NCBI RefSeq assembly: GCF_963169125.1
Contig: NC_084793.1
Span: forward strand, 136,130,297-136,194,296
DNA: 64,000 nt
Origin: Humulus lupulus
Taxonomy: Eukaryota > Streptophyta > Magnoliopsida > Rosales > Cannabaceae
Direction of reading: 5' to 3'
Shown here: positions 43,471 through 53,795 of the stretch, piece after piece
Layout of the letters: each line of letters opens with the position of its first letter
Numbering within the stretch: position 1 is the first letter of the stretch
Program-made: the position numbers and the translations under genes
The notes under the pieces: model-generated
What the model was told of the DNA's origin: nothing
Database searches by the model: none
What the model saw: only the letters and a program-made list of their open reading frames with translations

Positions 43471-45189
43471 TTATTTGATGACATTATCACCTGAGTGGGT
43501 CTGAGCATCATTTGCCACTTGTAACTCTTTTCTATGAACATCTCTCGATACACCCTTCTTCGCCTTGGTGATCAAGGCGTTGTAGCACTCCCTCGCTTCC
43601 CGCTGATTTCCCAATACGCATCCTATCCCTGCGTCTGTTGGGAATTTCATGGCAAGGTGCCATATCGAGGTGACGGCTCGTAGGTCGACCAGAATTGGTC
43701 TCCTAATTATAGCATTGTATGCTGAAGGACAATCAACTACTATGAAAGTAGTAAGTAATGTCCTATTAGCAGGCGCAGCACCTGTTGTAACTGGAAGCCT
43801 AATCGACCCTAGTGGGGCGAGCCCTTCACCGAAAAATCCATAGATGGTTTGGTTGCATGGCTCCAGGTCTTTGACAGATAGCTTCATTCTTTCCAGCGAA
43901 GACTTGTATAGGATGTTGACCGAACTCCCTGTGTCGACCAACACCCTTTTCACCATCATGTTGGCAATTTGTACATCTATGACCATCGGATCGAAGTGTG
44001 GGAATCGCACGTGCTGGGCATCGTCATCAGAGAAGTTTATCAATTCCTCCTTTGTTCGAGCCTTTTTTGGTGCTCGATCTTCCACACTCATCATCTCGAT
44101 GTCCTGGTTGTGGCGTAGGGTTCGAGCGTATCGTTCCCTTGCCTTCCCACTGTCTCTTGCAAGATGTGGGCCTCCGCAGATGGTGAGTAAAGTGCCTGCC
44201 ACATGAGCTGGTTGTAGAGGTGGTGAGCATTGGCGTGCAGGCGCCTGCTCGTTGCCACCTTGAGCCTCTCGCTGAGACCCTCCTGCGGCTCGCACATATC
44301 TTCTTAAATGTCCCTGCTTGATCAAGAACTCAATCTTGTCTTTCAACTGGTTACACTCATTGGTGTTGTGTCCGTAGTCGTTGTGAAAACGACAGAATTT
44401 TTTTGTATCTCTCTTGGAGATATCTTTCCTTATAGCCGCAGGTCGTTTGTAAGGCACGCTTGAGCTGGTCGCCTGGCAGACTTTAGCTCGACTTTCAATA
44501 AGGGCCGTGTAGTTGGTGAATCTTGGCTCGTATCGATTTCCTTTAGGGCGTTTACTCTCAGAAGTTGAGGGTTCATTGTTCGCCCATTTTCCACCGTTCT
44601 TACCATTTCCATTCCCGTTTCCATTGGGCTTTTCCGACCCGTTGGCGTCTTTGGCGGGTTCTTCCTTGGGCCCCTTGTCTTTTGTGGGTGATTTCCCTTC
44701 GTTGGCAATCGCATCTTCGAGCTTGATATAACGATCAGCTCGATCCAAAAACTCTTGGGTACTTCTTACCCCATTCTTCCTGAGGCTACTCCAGAGGGGT
44801 GAATGGCGCCTAACTCCAGCAGTTAGAGCCATCATCTTACCCTTATCGCCCACTGTCTTGGCTTCAACTGCTGCTCGCATGAAGGGTTGGACATATTCTT
44901 TCAAGGGCTCTCCCTCTTTCTGGCGTATCTCGACCAGCTGGTTGGCCTCTGTGGGGTGTACGCGACCCGCATAGAACTGTCCATAAAATTCCTTCACGAA
45001 CATTTCCCAAGATACTATACTAGCAGGAGGGAACTTGAAGAACCACTCCTGAACGGTGTCAAACAATGTCGCACGGAAGATCCGGCAGCGGGCGTCTTTC
45101 GACACTTTTTGTATGTCCATTTGTATCTCAAACTTATTAACATGAGATACTGGGTCTCCGTACCCATTGAAGTTCGGCAGCGTAGGCAT
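43471..45189 (-). pseudogene. gag: Tat gag core and aspartic protease
   Basis: 572 codons open on the minus strand. The gag core is at residues about 1-170 (FRATLFDTVQEWFFKFPP, WEMFVKEFYGQF, PLKEYVQPFMRA). A charged, asparagine/glycine-rich stretch follows, then a zinc-knuckle-like CRFHNDYGHNTNEC near residue 285. The protease has VDTGSSVNILY near residue 425 with Asp present, and NAIIRRPIL downstream. It would be translated with pol as one polyprotein if the TAA at 43471 were not there. The upstream part of gag is in a separate frame (46369-46091). Confidence 0.9.
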
Positions 45190-46369
45190 CTTGAACTTAC
45201 TGGGGGTTTTGGCCGCAGCAATCCTCTATACAAAGGGGGTGCCCCTCCTCCTATTGTACTCGATATGGGACGTTCGTCCCCCGACCAGTTTCTATATCGC
45301 CTGGTTTAGAGCATCAATCTAAGCTTGAACTGCTTCTCGGACTACTGGGGCCACCGGTTCCGGGGGAGCGTACTCGTCGTGCCTCTCACGTCCCTAAGAT
45401 CATCGTCTCTACGTCTCTGCTCGCTAGCTCCTAGCTGACTAAAGACGTTCGGTTGCCTGGTTGCCCCCCAGCGTTGTGGCTGGCTGGCCTATTTTCTCTA
45501 GGTGGGGGGCTTCTGCCTCCACCTCTTTCTTCATTTCTTCGGCCAGCATTTCCTCTGTCGGAATCAGCTTCTTTATAGTGATGGCCATCTCTGAATTGTG
45601 GTTGACTACGGCGTGACCAGCTGTTCACGCTATTTCCTCCTCGGGCTGGCATTTCCTGAGCGTCAGGGGGAGGCCTGTGCTGGTCGTTGGGTCCCCATGC
45701 ATTGTTATGTCATGGGGGGCCCATGACCGCAGAGCCTGACTCGATGTTCCTCCTATTGGTTGAAGGACGCTGCCCCCTACTCGGTAGATTTGGCTCTTCA
45801 TCCCCTGGGCATCTAGGGCTGCGGGGTGGCTGCCCTGCCCTATTCTGCCTCGGCGCTGGGGATTGCCTCGACCAGCCTGGGATGGAGGCTGCTACTCAGG
45901 ATCCCTAGGTAGGACATCATCCTGAGCTATAGACGGCTACTCCAGCCTTTGAGGGCTTGTTGGCTGGAGCGGAGGGCTTGGATTGGGACCTCTTTGAGGT
46001 GGTGCGTTTGGTGGCTGATCTGGCTGGGAGGACGGCACAGCCTGTCCTAGCTAGTTGAATGGCTGCTTCAAGGGCGGCCATGGCATCCCTCTACCGATGA
46101 TCCATTTCTGTCTGCCGCTCACTCAGCTCTTGGCGCTGGCGTTCTATTTCCCTTTGCTGCAGCGCCATTGTATCCGCAACACTCTCCTTATTAGCCCTCA
46201 GATTGGCCAACTCATCTTGCAACACTCCTAGCATTGCCCTCAGTGTTTCAGAATCTAATTCCTCCTCATCGAACTCCAAATGCGATTCATTCTCAGCCAC
46301 ATTTGGGGGAGGAGGCTGGGACGGTGCAGTGCCAGCAGCCTGTCCAGTCTTCTTGGATGTGTTCGCCAT
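45190..46369 (-). pseudogene. gag: Tat gag N-terminal region, broken
   Basis: The start codon at 46367-46369 opens a 92-codon frame (MANTSKKTGQAAG) that is acidic and then strongly heptad-like (LQDELANLRANKE, QQREIERQRQELSERQ), a probable coiled coil. After a stop at 46091 the region down to 45190 is proline- and arginine-rich with several stops; no domain is recognisable. The start lies about 45 bases inside the PBS, as expected for gag. Confidence 0.7.
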
Positions 46370-46394
46370 TAGATTTTTTCACAGTTTTTTGTCA

Positions 46395-46413
46395 AGCTCT
46401 CAATGAAAGCACC
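46395..46413 (-). other. Primer binding site of the Tat element
   Basis: Reverse of TGGTGCTTTCATTGAGAGC, three bases from the right LTR. The TGG start fits a tRNA 3' end; I cannot name the tRNA with confidence. Confidence 0.7.
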
Positions 46414-46416
46414 AGA

Positions 46417-46492
46417 ATGTTGACCCATGATTTGTCCAATGACACGGAGTCAAATATACGACAAAGGATAAAACGGCAAGTAAGAAAGATAA
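46417..46492 (-). repeat. 5' (right) LTR of Tat, segment 1
   Basis: TGTTGACCCATG onward follows the left LTR from 35375. Cut after ATAAT by the Athila element. Confidence 0.92.
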
Positions 46493-47986
46493 TTGATGCG
46501 TGTCGTATTGCGTACCAAATTTAACAAATATTTTATTTACTCTAAAACCAATTATTTAGTATAACGGCAAATAGAGGTCGAACCCAAGGGAACTATATTC
46601 AGTTTATTATTCACAAAAGCTTAACAAAGTTAAATTGGAAAGGGGGGTTTTAGAAAGTAAAAGTAAAAGCAAGAATTATAAAAACAATTAATAGCAAGAA
46701 GAGATTAACAACGATTTTAAAGACAGTTAAGAATTATTCTCCACCTCAGACAATCATGCATGAATATCAATAATGAATATTATTCTAATTCCCAATTAAA
46801 CTATTAACCCTGTAGATAACGCTTAAGCAGTCAATTATCCCAATCTCCCTATCACAATCAATTACGGCTAAGCGCTCAATAATCAATTCTTTTTACCAAA
46901 AAATAAATCTATTAAGCATACGATTCATTCAATTTGGGAAAAGCATTAACAACAGTGGAGATAGGTTAATCTAGGCAATAAATCAATGAAGCATTTAATT
47001 CATTTAACCTAGGTTCTATTCTTCATCACAATCAACAATGTTTTTGACCACATCATCAATTGCAATTTATCACAAACACTTAGAATCCTAAACTATTAGG
47101 TGAATAGAAATTCTAAGATGACAGTAAAATAATGCAAGCCCTAATTAGTTGTACACCCTAACAAGGAATCACAATATTTCATACAATAGGCATAGAAGAA
47201 TAGAAGCAATTTAACATTATGGAAATCAAGAACAATATTCACATCTCAAATCAAACATTCATGTCTGGGTTTTGAATAACCCTTAACCTAAAAGAAACTT
47301 AGCCAACAATCATGATTAAAAACATAACCAGAATCAAAGAATAAAAGAGTTCAGAGAAGAAGAAAACTATTGAAAAGGTTGACTGCGATCCTCCTTCTTC
47401 TCCTCCGCTCTCTCTGTGTTCCTCTCTCTAAAATCGTGTATCTCAAACTTAATTCACGAATATGACCTAATCCCCCTTTTATTTCCCGTCTAAAAATTAA
47501 GAAAAATCGAATTTGGATTTGAATTTTAACGCGCGCCGCGGCAGCCATATTTCCTTGCCGCGGCACGAGGCTTCAGATATGCGATATGGGCTTTGCGTGC
47601 CGCGGTATGCAACTTTCCTTGCCGCGGCACGAGACTCTCTGTTTCTCTTGTAGCGGCAGGGACTTTTCTCTGTAGCGGCAAGGACCTTTCTGATTTCCCT
47701 CGTAGCGGCAAGGACTTTTCCCTGTAGCGGCAAGCTCTCAGATTTCTGTACTTTTGTTCTTTTCTCGATTTTTTTCCTCTTTAACACTTTACTCCAATGG
47801 TTAGAATCCTACAAAATCATCATTCAACCAAAAATCATCAAAAATATACAATTATCCTTAAAAATAATAATTTAGATTAAATGAATCAAATTAACAAAAC
47901 GATTCTAACTATCCCCAAACACACTACTTATGAACACAAAATCTGATAAGTAGAAAGGTAAACTTTATACAAAAATATACTTATCA
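46493..47986 (-). repeat. 3' (left) LTR of Athila, 1494 bp
   Basis: Nearly identical to 60883-62375. It carries four CCGCGG words and four TAGCGGCA words at 47531-47735. A TATA-like AAATAAAAGGGG lies on the minus strand near 47478. Confidence 0.93.
47531..47735 (-). repeat. TGCCGCGGCA / TAGCGGCA word block of the Athila LTR
   Basis: CCGCGG centres near 47537, 47559, 47601 and 47622, several within the perfect 10-bp palindrome TGCCGCGGCA. Then TAGCGGCA occurs four times. Repeated in the right LTR at 61927-62130. Confidence 0.85.
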
Positions 47987-48003
47987 AATTCCCCCACACT
48001 TAA
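47987..48003 (-). other. Polypurine tract of Athila
   Basis: Minus strand TTTAAGTGTGGGGGAATT directly before the 3' LTR. Similar tracts occur at about 48549-48566 (minus) and 52012-52028 (plus, in the inverted segment). Confidence 0.8.
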
Positions 48004-49081
48004 ACTTTGCTAGTCCCTTAGCAAACCCACTAGACTCTAAACAAAACTAAAAACTAACACAGAGGCGGTCTCACTGAATACAATGATTGTCTCAGAGAAT
48101 TTCACTAAAATATTATGCTATAGTGACTTTGAATTTCATAACCATCAGATTTTCAACTCCCAAATTGATGAACCACTTGAAATTTGTCTTAAACCACGAG
48201 TTATAACAGTCATACTTACCAGTTCACTTGAATCAAGATGAATTTATACATGTCGTTTTATTCAAATTTTTTAAGCAAACTAGCCCCTCATCAGAAAATG
48301 AATATATATATAAAGGGCAACCACTCCATAGACACTAACCAATTACTCTCCACTAATATAAACACACAGAATCAAGAATCAAAAGGTCTTTATCAGCTTA
48401 TAATGGATGGCTAGGGTACAGGGTAGATGAGAAAGATACATTTTAGGCTCATATTGCACCATAGCATACCTAATATATACTTTTTCTATTTCTACTTTGG
48501 ATCTTCTTCAACAATTCCCTCATAAACTTCATACATTGTTGATCTCTCTATTTTCCCCCACACTTATTTTCATGCAAGAAAACAAATTTCTTTTCTTTTT
48601 CTCTTTTTGCTTTTAACATATTTCGTGGGGATAAATAGGAGATCTTTACACTTATAACCACATCATATACAGAAACTCTTACTATACTTCTTTTTTTTTT
48701 TTTTTTTTTTCTCTTCTCTTTTTTTTTTTTCAGATAATCTCTCATCCCATAGTAGAAATTTAACTAGCTAAGCCATGGTGCAATGGGTTATCAACACAGA
48801 TAAAGAAAAAGAAAGAAGTTTAGGGTTAAGTAATGAGTTTTCATTGAGAAAAAAAAATATATGGTCAATAAGGCTCAAAACAGGGAACTAAGGATACATT
48901 ATTGATAAGGTAGGCTTGAAAGGCTCAAACGATCCAAAGAAATTGCCTTTATCATTTTCCTAATTCTGTGCACTTATGATTTCGCCTCAAGCAATTAACT
49001 AGTGTGTTCTAGAGTGGCGGGGCTAAGTTGTATATATCTATATTTCTTTCTTATTTTGTTTTTTTTTTTCGACATGCATAA
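48004..49081 (-). other. Athila 3' untranslated region
   Basis: Non-coding, with a poly-T stretch at about 48690-48731 and a second PPT-like tract at 48549-48566. No gene. Confidence 0.65.
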
Positions 49082-49187
49082 ATTATTCCTAAAACAAGTA
49101 AATAAGTAAATCTACTGTAATAAATCGCTATTTAAATCACAAATTCAAGTAGCCATCAAAACAGAAGTCAATCACACGAATCATAAT
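49082..49187 (-). repeat. Inverted duplication 2, left copy (106 bp)
   Basis: ATTATTCCTAAAACAAG to GAATCATAAT is the reverse complement of 52186-52291 over its whole length. Confidence 0.92.
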
Positions 49188-49894
49188 ATAACATATACAT
49201 AACACTTAAATCATAAGATAACACATAACATAACATATAAAATCCTATCCTATTTTCCTTACCAAAAGTATCGGGATATGAGAACAAGTTTGGGACTTTG
49301 GAACACTCCTAAAAACCATCAATGAAAGGGTGAGTATACTGAAGAAAAAGGAATGAAAAGAATGGACGAACTATACCATCAAGAATATACTTACCAAAAA
49401 CCTTATGTTCAAGATCTTAGATTTTCTATCCAAAAATAAAGAATAAAGTTAGGGTGTTGCGTAGAAAACTATAAGAACTTAAGGAAAAACAATACCAAAA
49501 TGAACTAGAGTTTGGAATACCTTGATTGCTTCTATGACCGATCTAAACCTTGAACCGAAATGTGCTATAAACCTTACTTCCCAAGTGTTTGGTAAGCTTA
49601 TAATCCCCAACCCATGTGTTTAAGCACTCAAAAATAACCTAGCAGCTTGCAGCCTCTGAACTTAGCTTGATGAATGAATAAATGGCTGGGTACTAGGTCC
49701 TATTTATAGAGTTCAAGAATGAAAAGATCTTCATTTAACTTGAATAAAATAATGGCTTTTTAAGTGAAAAATATTTGAATTATCGTTCAGTAGAGGCTGA
49801 AGACTCGGTCAGAAAGATGCTGGACTTATCAAGAGGTTAAAGATTAAAATGAGAATGTTTTCAAAAACATTCAAAAATATATCAAAGGAGCCGA

Positions 49895-50035
49895 TATATC
49901 GCCCCTAGTAGGCGATATATTGCCTGGGCCAGCATGCCCAAGGCTCGTCGAGGTGATCGTGCGAAGTTACGTGTTGTTCGTATCCCCATACTGCGATATA
50001 TCGTCCCCTATAGCTGCGATATATCGGCATACGCT
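49895..50035. repeat. CGATATATCG word block
   Basis: GCCGATATATCGCC, GGCGATATATTGCC, TGCGATATATCGTC and TGCGATATATCGGC in 140 bases; CGATATATCG is a perfect 10-bp palindrome. Confidence 0.8.
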
Positions 50036-50459
50036 GAATATTTAAACAGTAAATTGCACATTTTCAGTCTAATTTGAATTGAGTAAACAGCCTTGACTAA
50101 GTTCTCTAACAATTTCAAAGCTGCTGATATACCCTAGGATATTCAAATACTTATCTTAATAAACTTATTCCTCAAAAATACTTAATTTTCATTAAACATA
50201 CATATGACAAATGTTACTATCTTATTTGGTCTATCTAAACCTTATAATATAATAAATATCACCATCAATATCAGTCATATTAATCAAACCTTAGGTTAAA
50301 ATTAATATTCTTAAACTATACGTTAAACTTAGAAAATCTACAAGTGTTACTATGAGTGTCCAATTAAATCCCGGTCTGAACCAAAATCCACAGTCATAAA
50401 AATACTACTACTATTACTATTATTACTACTATCTAACTAGCTAAGTAAAGTTCTTGGAC

Positions 50460-50990
50460 TCTACAAGAGGATTGGTGTTTACATCGAGATTTTGGGGAAG
50501 TTTACCGCTAGCCATGGGTACTAAGTTAAGTCTTAGTACAGCTTTTCATCCTCATACAGACGGTCAGTCCGAGTGTACAATACAGATTTTAGAGGATATG
50601 CTACGCACTTGTGTACTTGATTTCGGAGGATCATGGAATAAGTACTTACCGCTGGTAGAGTTCTCCTACAACAATAGCTACCAGTCAACGATAGGGATGG
50701 CACCTTATGAATTACTTTATGGAAGAAGGTGCCGATCGCCGCTACACTGGGACAAGGTAGGAAAAAGGCAGCTCCTTGGTCCCGAAGCTGATAGAAAAGC
50801 TCAAGAAGCAGTAGCGCTGATTAGAAAGAGTAAGCTCGCTGCTCAAAGCCATTAGAAAAGCTATGCGGATGCCAAGCAACACAATGTGTAATTCAAGGTC
50901 GGAGATCAAGTCTTCTTGAAGATATCTCCTATGAAAGGTGTAAAGCGGTTTGGGAAGAAAGGCAAGCTTAGTCCCTGATTTATAGGTCCC
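50460..50990 (+). pseudogene. Chromovirus integrase fragment
   Basis: Plus strand: FTSRFWGSLPLAMGTKL, FHPHTDGQSECTIQILED (Glu of the DDE triad), EFSYNNSYQSTIGMAPYELL and GRRCRSPLHWD, open to 50855. After a TAG and another stop, FKVGDQVFLKISPMKGVKRF and KGKLSP continue to about 50980. The part with the first two Asp residues is absent; the left edge near 50460 joins LTR-like DNA. It is closest in pattern to the integrase at 4260-4800 but clearly from a different copy. Confidence 0.85.
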
Positions 50991-50994
50991 TGAT

Positions 50995-51122
50995 TTAGGG
51001 GTGTTTCCGTTACCTATTCTGCCTCTGCCATTAACCGTTACTATGGCTTGCCAGACATTCCCAATGATGAATTTAATGCTTCTGAATCAAATCTGGACCC
51101 TAATGCCATTATCCAAGCTATT
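50995..51122 (+). repeat. Inverted duplication 1, left copy (128 bp)
   Basis: TTAGGGGTGTTTCCGTTACC to CCAAGCTATT is the reverse complement of 52289-52416, same length on both sides. It encodes the same part of the Athila extra ORF. Confidence 0.92.
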
Positions 51123-51896
51123 GGCATTCAAGGAGCACGGTGGAGGGCGACAGAGAATGCCTTGTCACACAAACTGGAGTCCAAGTATATGGACTATGAA
51201 CTTAAGGCATGGCATCGTTTTGTTGGGGCAAAACTATTCCCAACAAAACATTTTGGAACAGTTGATTTGGCCTGTGGGAATTTGTTGAGGGCCATTATGA
51301 CCAACGAGACTATTGACGTTGGCAAGATCATTCACGCCTCTATTCTGAAGAGTATGGCTAGCACACAGTACGGGTTCTACCATCCTTCATTAATCACAGA
51401 CCTATGCAAGAAAGCCGGTGTGCGCTGGAATGATAATGAAGAGGTGATAAACCCAATGCATATCATTGACAGGAATACTATTCAGCGGTTTGACAAACCC
51501 GCAGCCACATCTTCTGAGCAGCCTGCAACTTCTTCACATGCACCTGTTCAGCCTAACACTGGCCGTGCCAGGTCACTTACTGATCGGGTTGCCGCCATGG
51601 AGACGGAACTTTACCGAGCTCGCATTGACATGCGAGCATATCATGAAGAGATGGTGGCCCACAACCAACGGATGATGGAGATTGCTGCTTATCAAGACCT
51701 ATGCTTCAGGATGCAGCAAACCCATCTAGGGGCAGATATGTCTGCATTCCCACCGGCCCCAAATTGGTTGCCACCTTATCCTCCAGCTGTTCCAGTACAG
51801 CCGAGTAACACTCAGGAATATGGAGATGCTGATGAAGCAGCTGGCACAGAGGAGTTCAACTATGATGAGGATGACACTTTTAGTCGCAACTGATGA
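51000..51896 (+). pseudogene. C-terminal part of the Athila post-pol ORF, inverted
   Basis: Open from about 51000 to the TGA at 51891-51893. It begins with GVSVTYSASAINRYYG, which also ends the minus-strand N-terminal part (52723-52268). Then follow ENALSHKLESKYMDYELKAW, FVGAKLFPTKHFGTVDL and an acidic, proline-rich tail with a coiled-coil-like stretch (VAAMETELYRARIDMRAY). This is the domain known as plant transposon protein or Athila ORF in the env position; its role is unknown. It lies on the wrong strand relative to the rest of Athila because of the inversion. Confidence 0.85.
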
Positions 51897-52185
51897 GGGA
51901 GTTTTCTTTTTTTTCGTATTTTCTTATTTTTCTTTTATTTTCTTTTCTTATTTTTCTTTTATTTACTGTTCTTGTCTCAATTTGTACTTATCTCCATTGA
52001 GGACAATGTTCAATTTAAGTGTGGGGGACGGGTAACAAATTGTTTTTCTGGTTAATTGTCTTTGTTTATAAGTGTTTGTGTGTGTGTTGTTTTGTCTTGT
52101 GTCTTGGGCTGGTCTTATTGAATGCAATGGTCGATGATGAGTTTATGAGTGACACTAAACTTGAATGCTAGAAGATGATGGATAG
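51897..52185 (+). other. Inverted Athila 3' untranslated DNA
   Basis: T-rich stretch (51902-51965), then a PPT-like TTTAAGTGTGGGGGAC (52012-52028). No gene. Confidence 0.65.
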
Positions 52186-52291
52186 ATTATGATTCGTGTG
52201 ATTGACTTCTGTTTTGATGGCTACTTGAATTTGTGATTTAAATAGCGATTTATTACAGTAGATTTACTTATTTACTTGTTTTAGGAATAAT
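52186..52291 (+). repeat. Inverted duplication 2, right copy (106 bp)
   Basis: Reverse complement of 49082-49187. It overlaps the 3-base microhomology AAT (52289-52291) at the junction with inverted duplication 1. Confidence 0.92.
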
Positions 52292-52723
52292 AGCTTGGAT
52301 AATGGCATTAGGGTCCAGATTTGATTCAGAAGCATTAAATTCGTCATTGGGAATGTCTGGCAAGCCATAGTAACGGTTAATGGCAGAGGCAGAATAGGTA
52401 ACGGAAACACCCCTAACCATTACCTGTAAATTCTTGCGGTCGATTGCATTAGCATAGAACTCACGAACAATCGATACAACCGCGGGCTGTTGTTGGGCAC
52501 ACAGTCTTTGCCAACCCCTCTGCTCGATGATACTCATCAACCTTGGGTAAGGATGATGCATGTCTAAATCAAAGCCCCGTTCTGCCACCCATGCCTTCTT
52601 CTTATCAATGGCATCCTTGTAGCTTTCAAACGCTTCTTTTGAAGTGAATTTCTTTGCATCATACTTGACTTTGGCTGTGGTAGACGGGCCTGCATGGTCA
52701 GTGCGTGATCTCTTGCTCGACAT
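52268..52723 (-). pseudogene. N-terminal part of the Athila post-pol ORF
   Basis: Starts MSSKRSRTDHAGPS, then FTSKEAFESYKDAIDKKKAW, AERGFDLDMHHPYPRLM and VVSIVREFYANAIDRKNLQV, and ends with RGVSVTYSASAINRYYG and its continuation, after which about seven codons of junction sequence lead to a stop at 52268. The start is the only good ATG and fits the position after integrase. The C-terminal half is at 51000-51896 on the other strand. Function unknown; often called env-like only because of position. Confidence 0.85.
52289..52416 (-). repeat. Inverted duplication 1, right copy (128 bp)
   Basis: Reverse complement of 50995-51122; it is in the original orientation of the Athila element. Confidence 0.92.
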
Positions 52724-53795
52724 TATATCACAGGCAATAATTGAGGATTAACGCCTTCAAAGTGGTAATGATTAATAATTAATGGCACAGCACAGAGTAG
52801 AAGATGTAACACGCTCAAATCTGACTATTCAACTCACTGTGGCATTTCATCGAGCATGTAGAGTGCACAGTTTAAACTTCAGAGATCACAAGTTTATGGC
52901 TTGATCAATTACCCCCAATATGTAGATACACTCAATATACAAACATTGTCACCACAGAAATCAAAATCAAAGAAAGAGATCCAACAAAACCCGCCCACTC
53001 TAATGATCAACACCCATTCTCAATCAAAGAGCAAAATAGAGGAAAATACCTTTAAATGATGAATCCAATCTAGACACTGTAAAATCATGCGTGAGTTGCC
53101 CTTGATATTGCTTTTAGCCCGTGCAAACACTGCTTAAAGGGGTAAGAATCGGTAATGGGTGTTGTGGGTGGCCAAGGATGATGATCTTGAGGAATGGGAA
53201 TGGATGATGGGTATGGTGGGGTTAGGCAATGATGTTGGTTTAATGAGGGTGAGGAGGTTTGAGGATTAGAGAGATTTTGTGATGGAGATGGGAGTGATGT
53301 TTAGGGATGAGGAGAAGAAGAAGAAAGGGGATTGGGAGAATCGGTTTGTGTTTTGAGAGATGGGTGAGTGAATGGGAAAAATGAAAGAAAAAGGGGTTTT
53401 AGGGATTTTTGGGCACGTGCCGCGGCAGAGGGTTTTACGTGCCGCGGCAGGGAAGCTTCGGATTTGGGTGTTATGCACGTGCCGCGGCAGGACTTTTCTG
53501 TGCCGCGGCAGAGGGGTCTCGGCCTGGGAAATTTCTTCACGTGCCGCGGCAGGAGGCTGTCGGGTTGTATTCTGGGGGCATGGGCCGCGGCAGGAACATT
53601 TCTTTGCCGCGGCAAGATACATTTTCCTGCTTTCCGTCTTTTTTTTTTTTTTTTCACGGTTTTCACGGTTCAAAGAGAGAAATAACTAAATTGAAATAAC
53701 TAAATGTTCAACTTAAAAATAAAAATAAAGAAAATAATTAAAACTGAAAACAATAAAGATTGCTACGTTTAACGTCGCTAGCTCGACTCAGAATT
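52724..53795 (-). other. Athila spacer between integrase and the extra ORF, with CCGCGGCA block
   Basis: Non-coding. It holds seven CCGCGG words at 53416-53612 and a poly-T run at 53639-53655. Open frames here on both strands follow from the repeated word and are not genes. Confidence 0.6.
53416..53612 (-). repeat. GTGCCGCGGCA word block in the Athila interior
   Basis: Seven CCGCGG words, most in GTGCCGCGGCAG, spaced about 20-40 bases apart. The same word as in the Athila LTRs, but in unrelated flanking sequence. Confidence 0.85.

Larger units (their letters stand above)
49188..50994. repeat. Foreign filler at the inversion junction: LTR-like part plus chromovirus integrase piece
   Basis: This 1.8-kb stretch is not Athila. 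49188-50460 is non-coding with CGATATATCG words at 49895-50035, like the word blocks of chromovirus LTRs here. 50460-50990 encodes part of an integrase. Both edges abut inverted duplications. Confidence 0.65.

Noticed and set aside
49188..50460. A separate complete element in the Athila 3' region
   Set aside because: No TSD, LTR pair or PBS could be seen at its edges, which abut inverted duplications.
53266..53699. Six open frames over the CCGCGGCA block
   Set aside because: They exist on both strands because of the repeated palindrome and share no domain.
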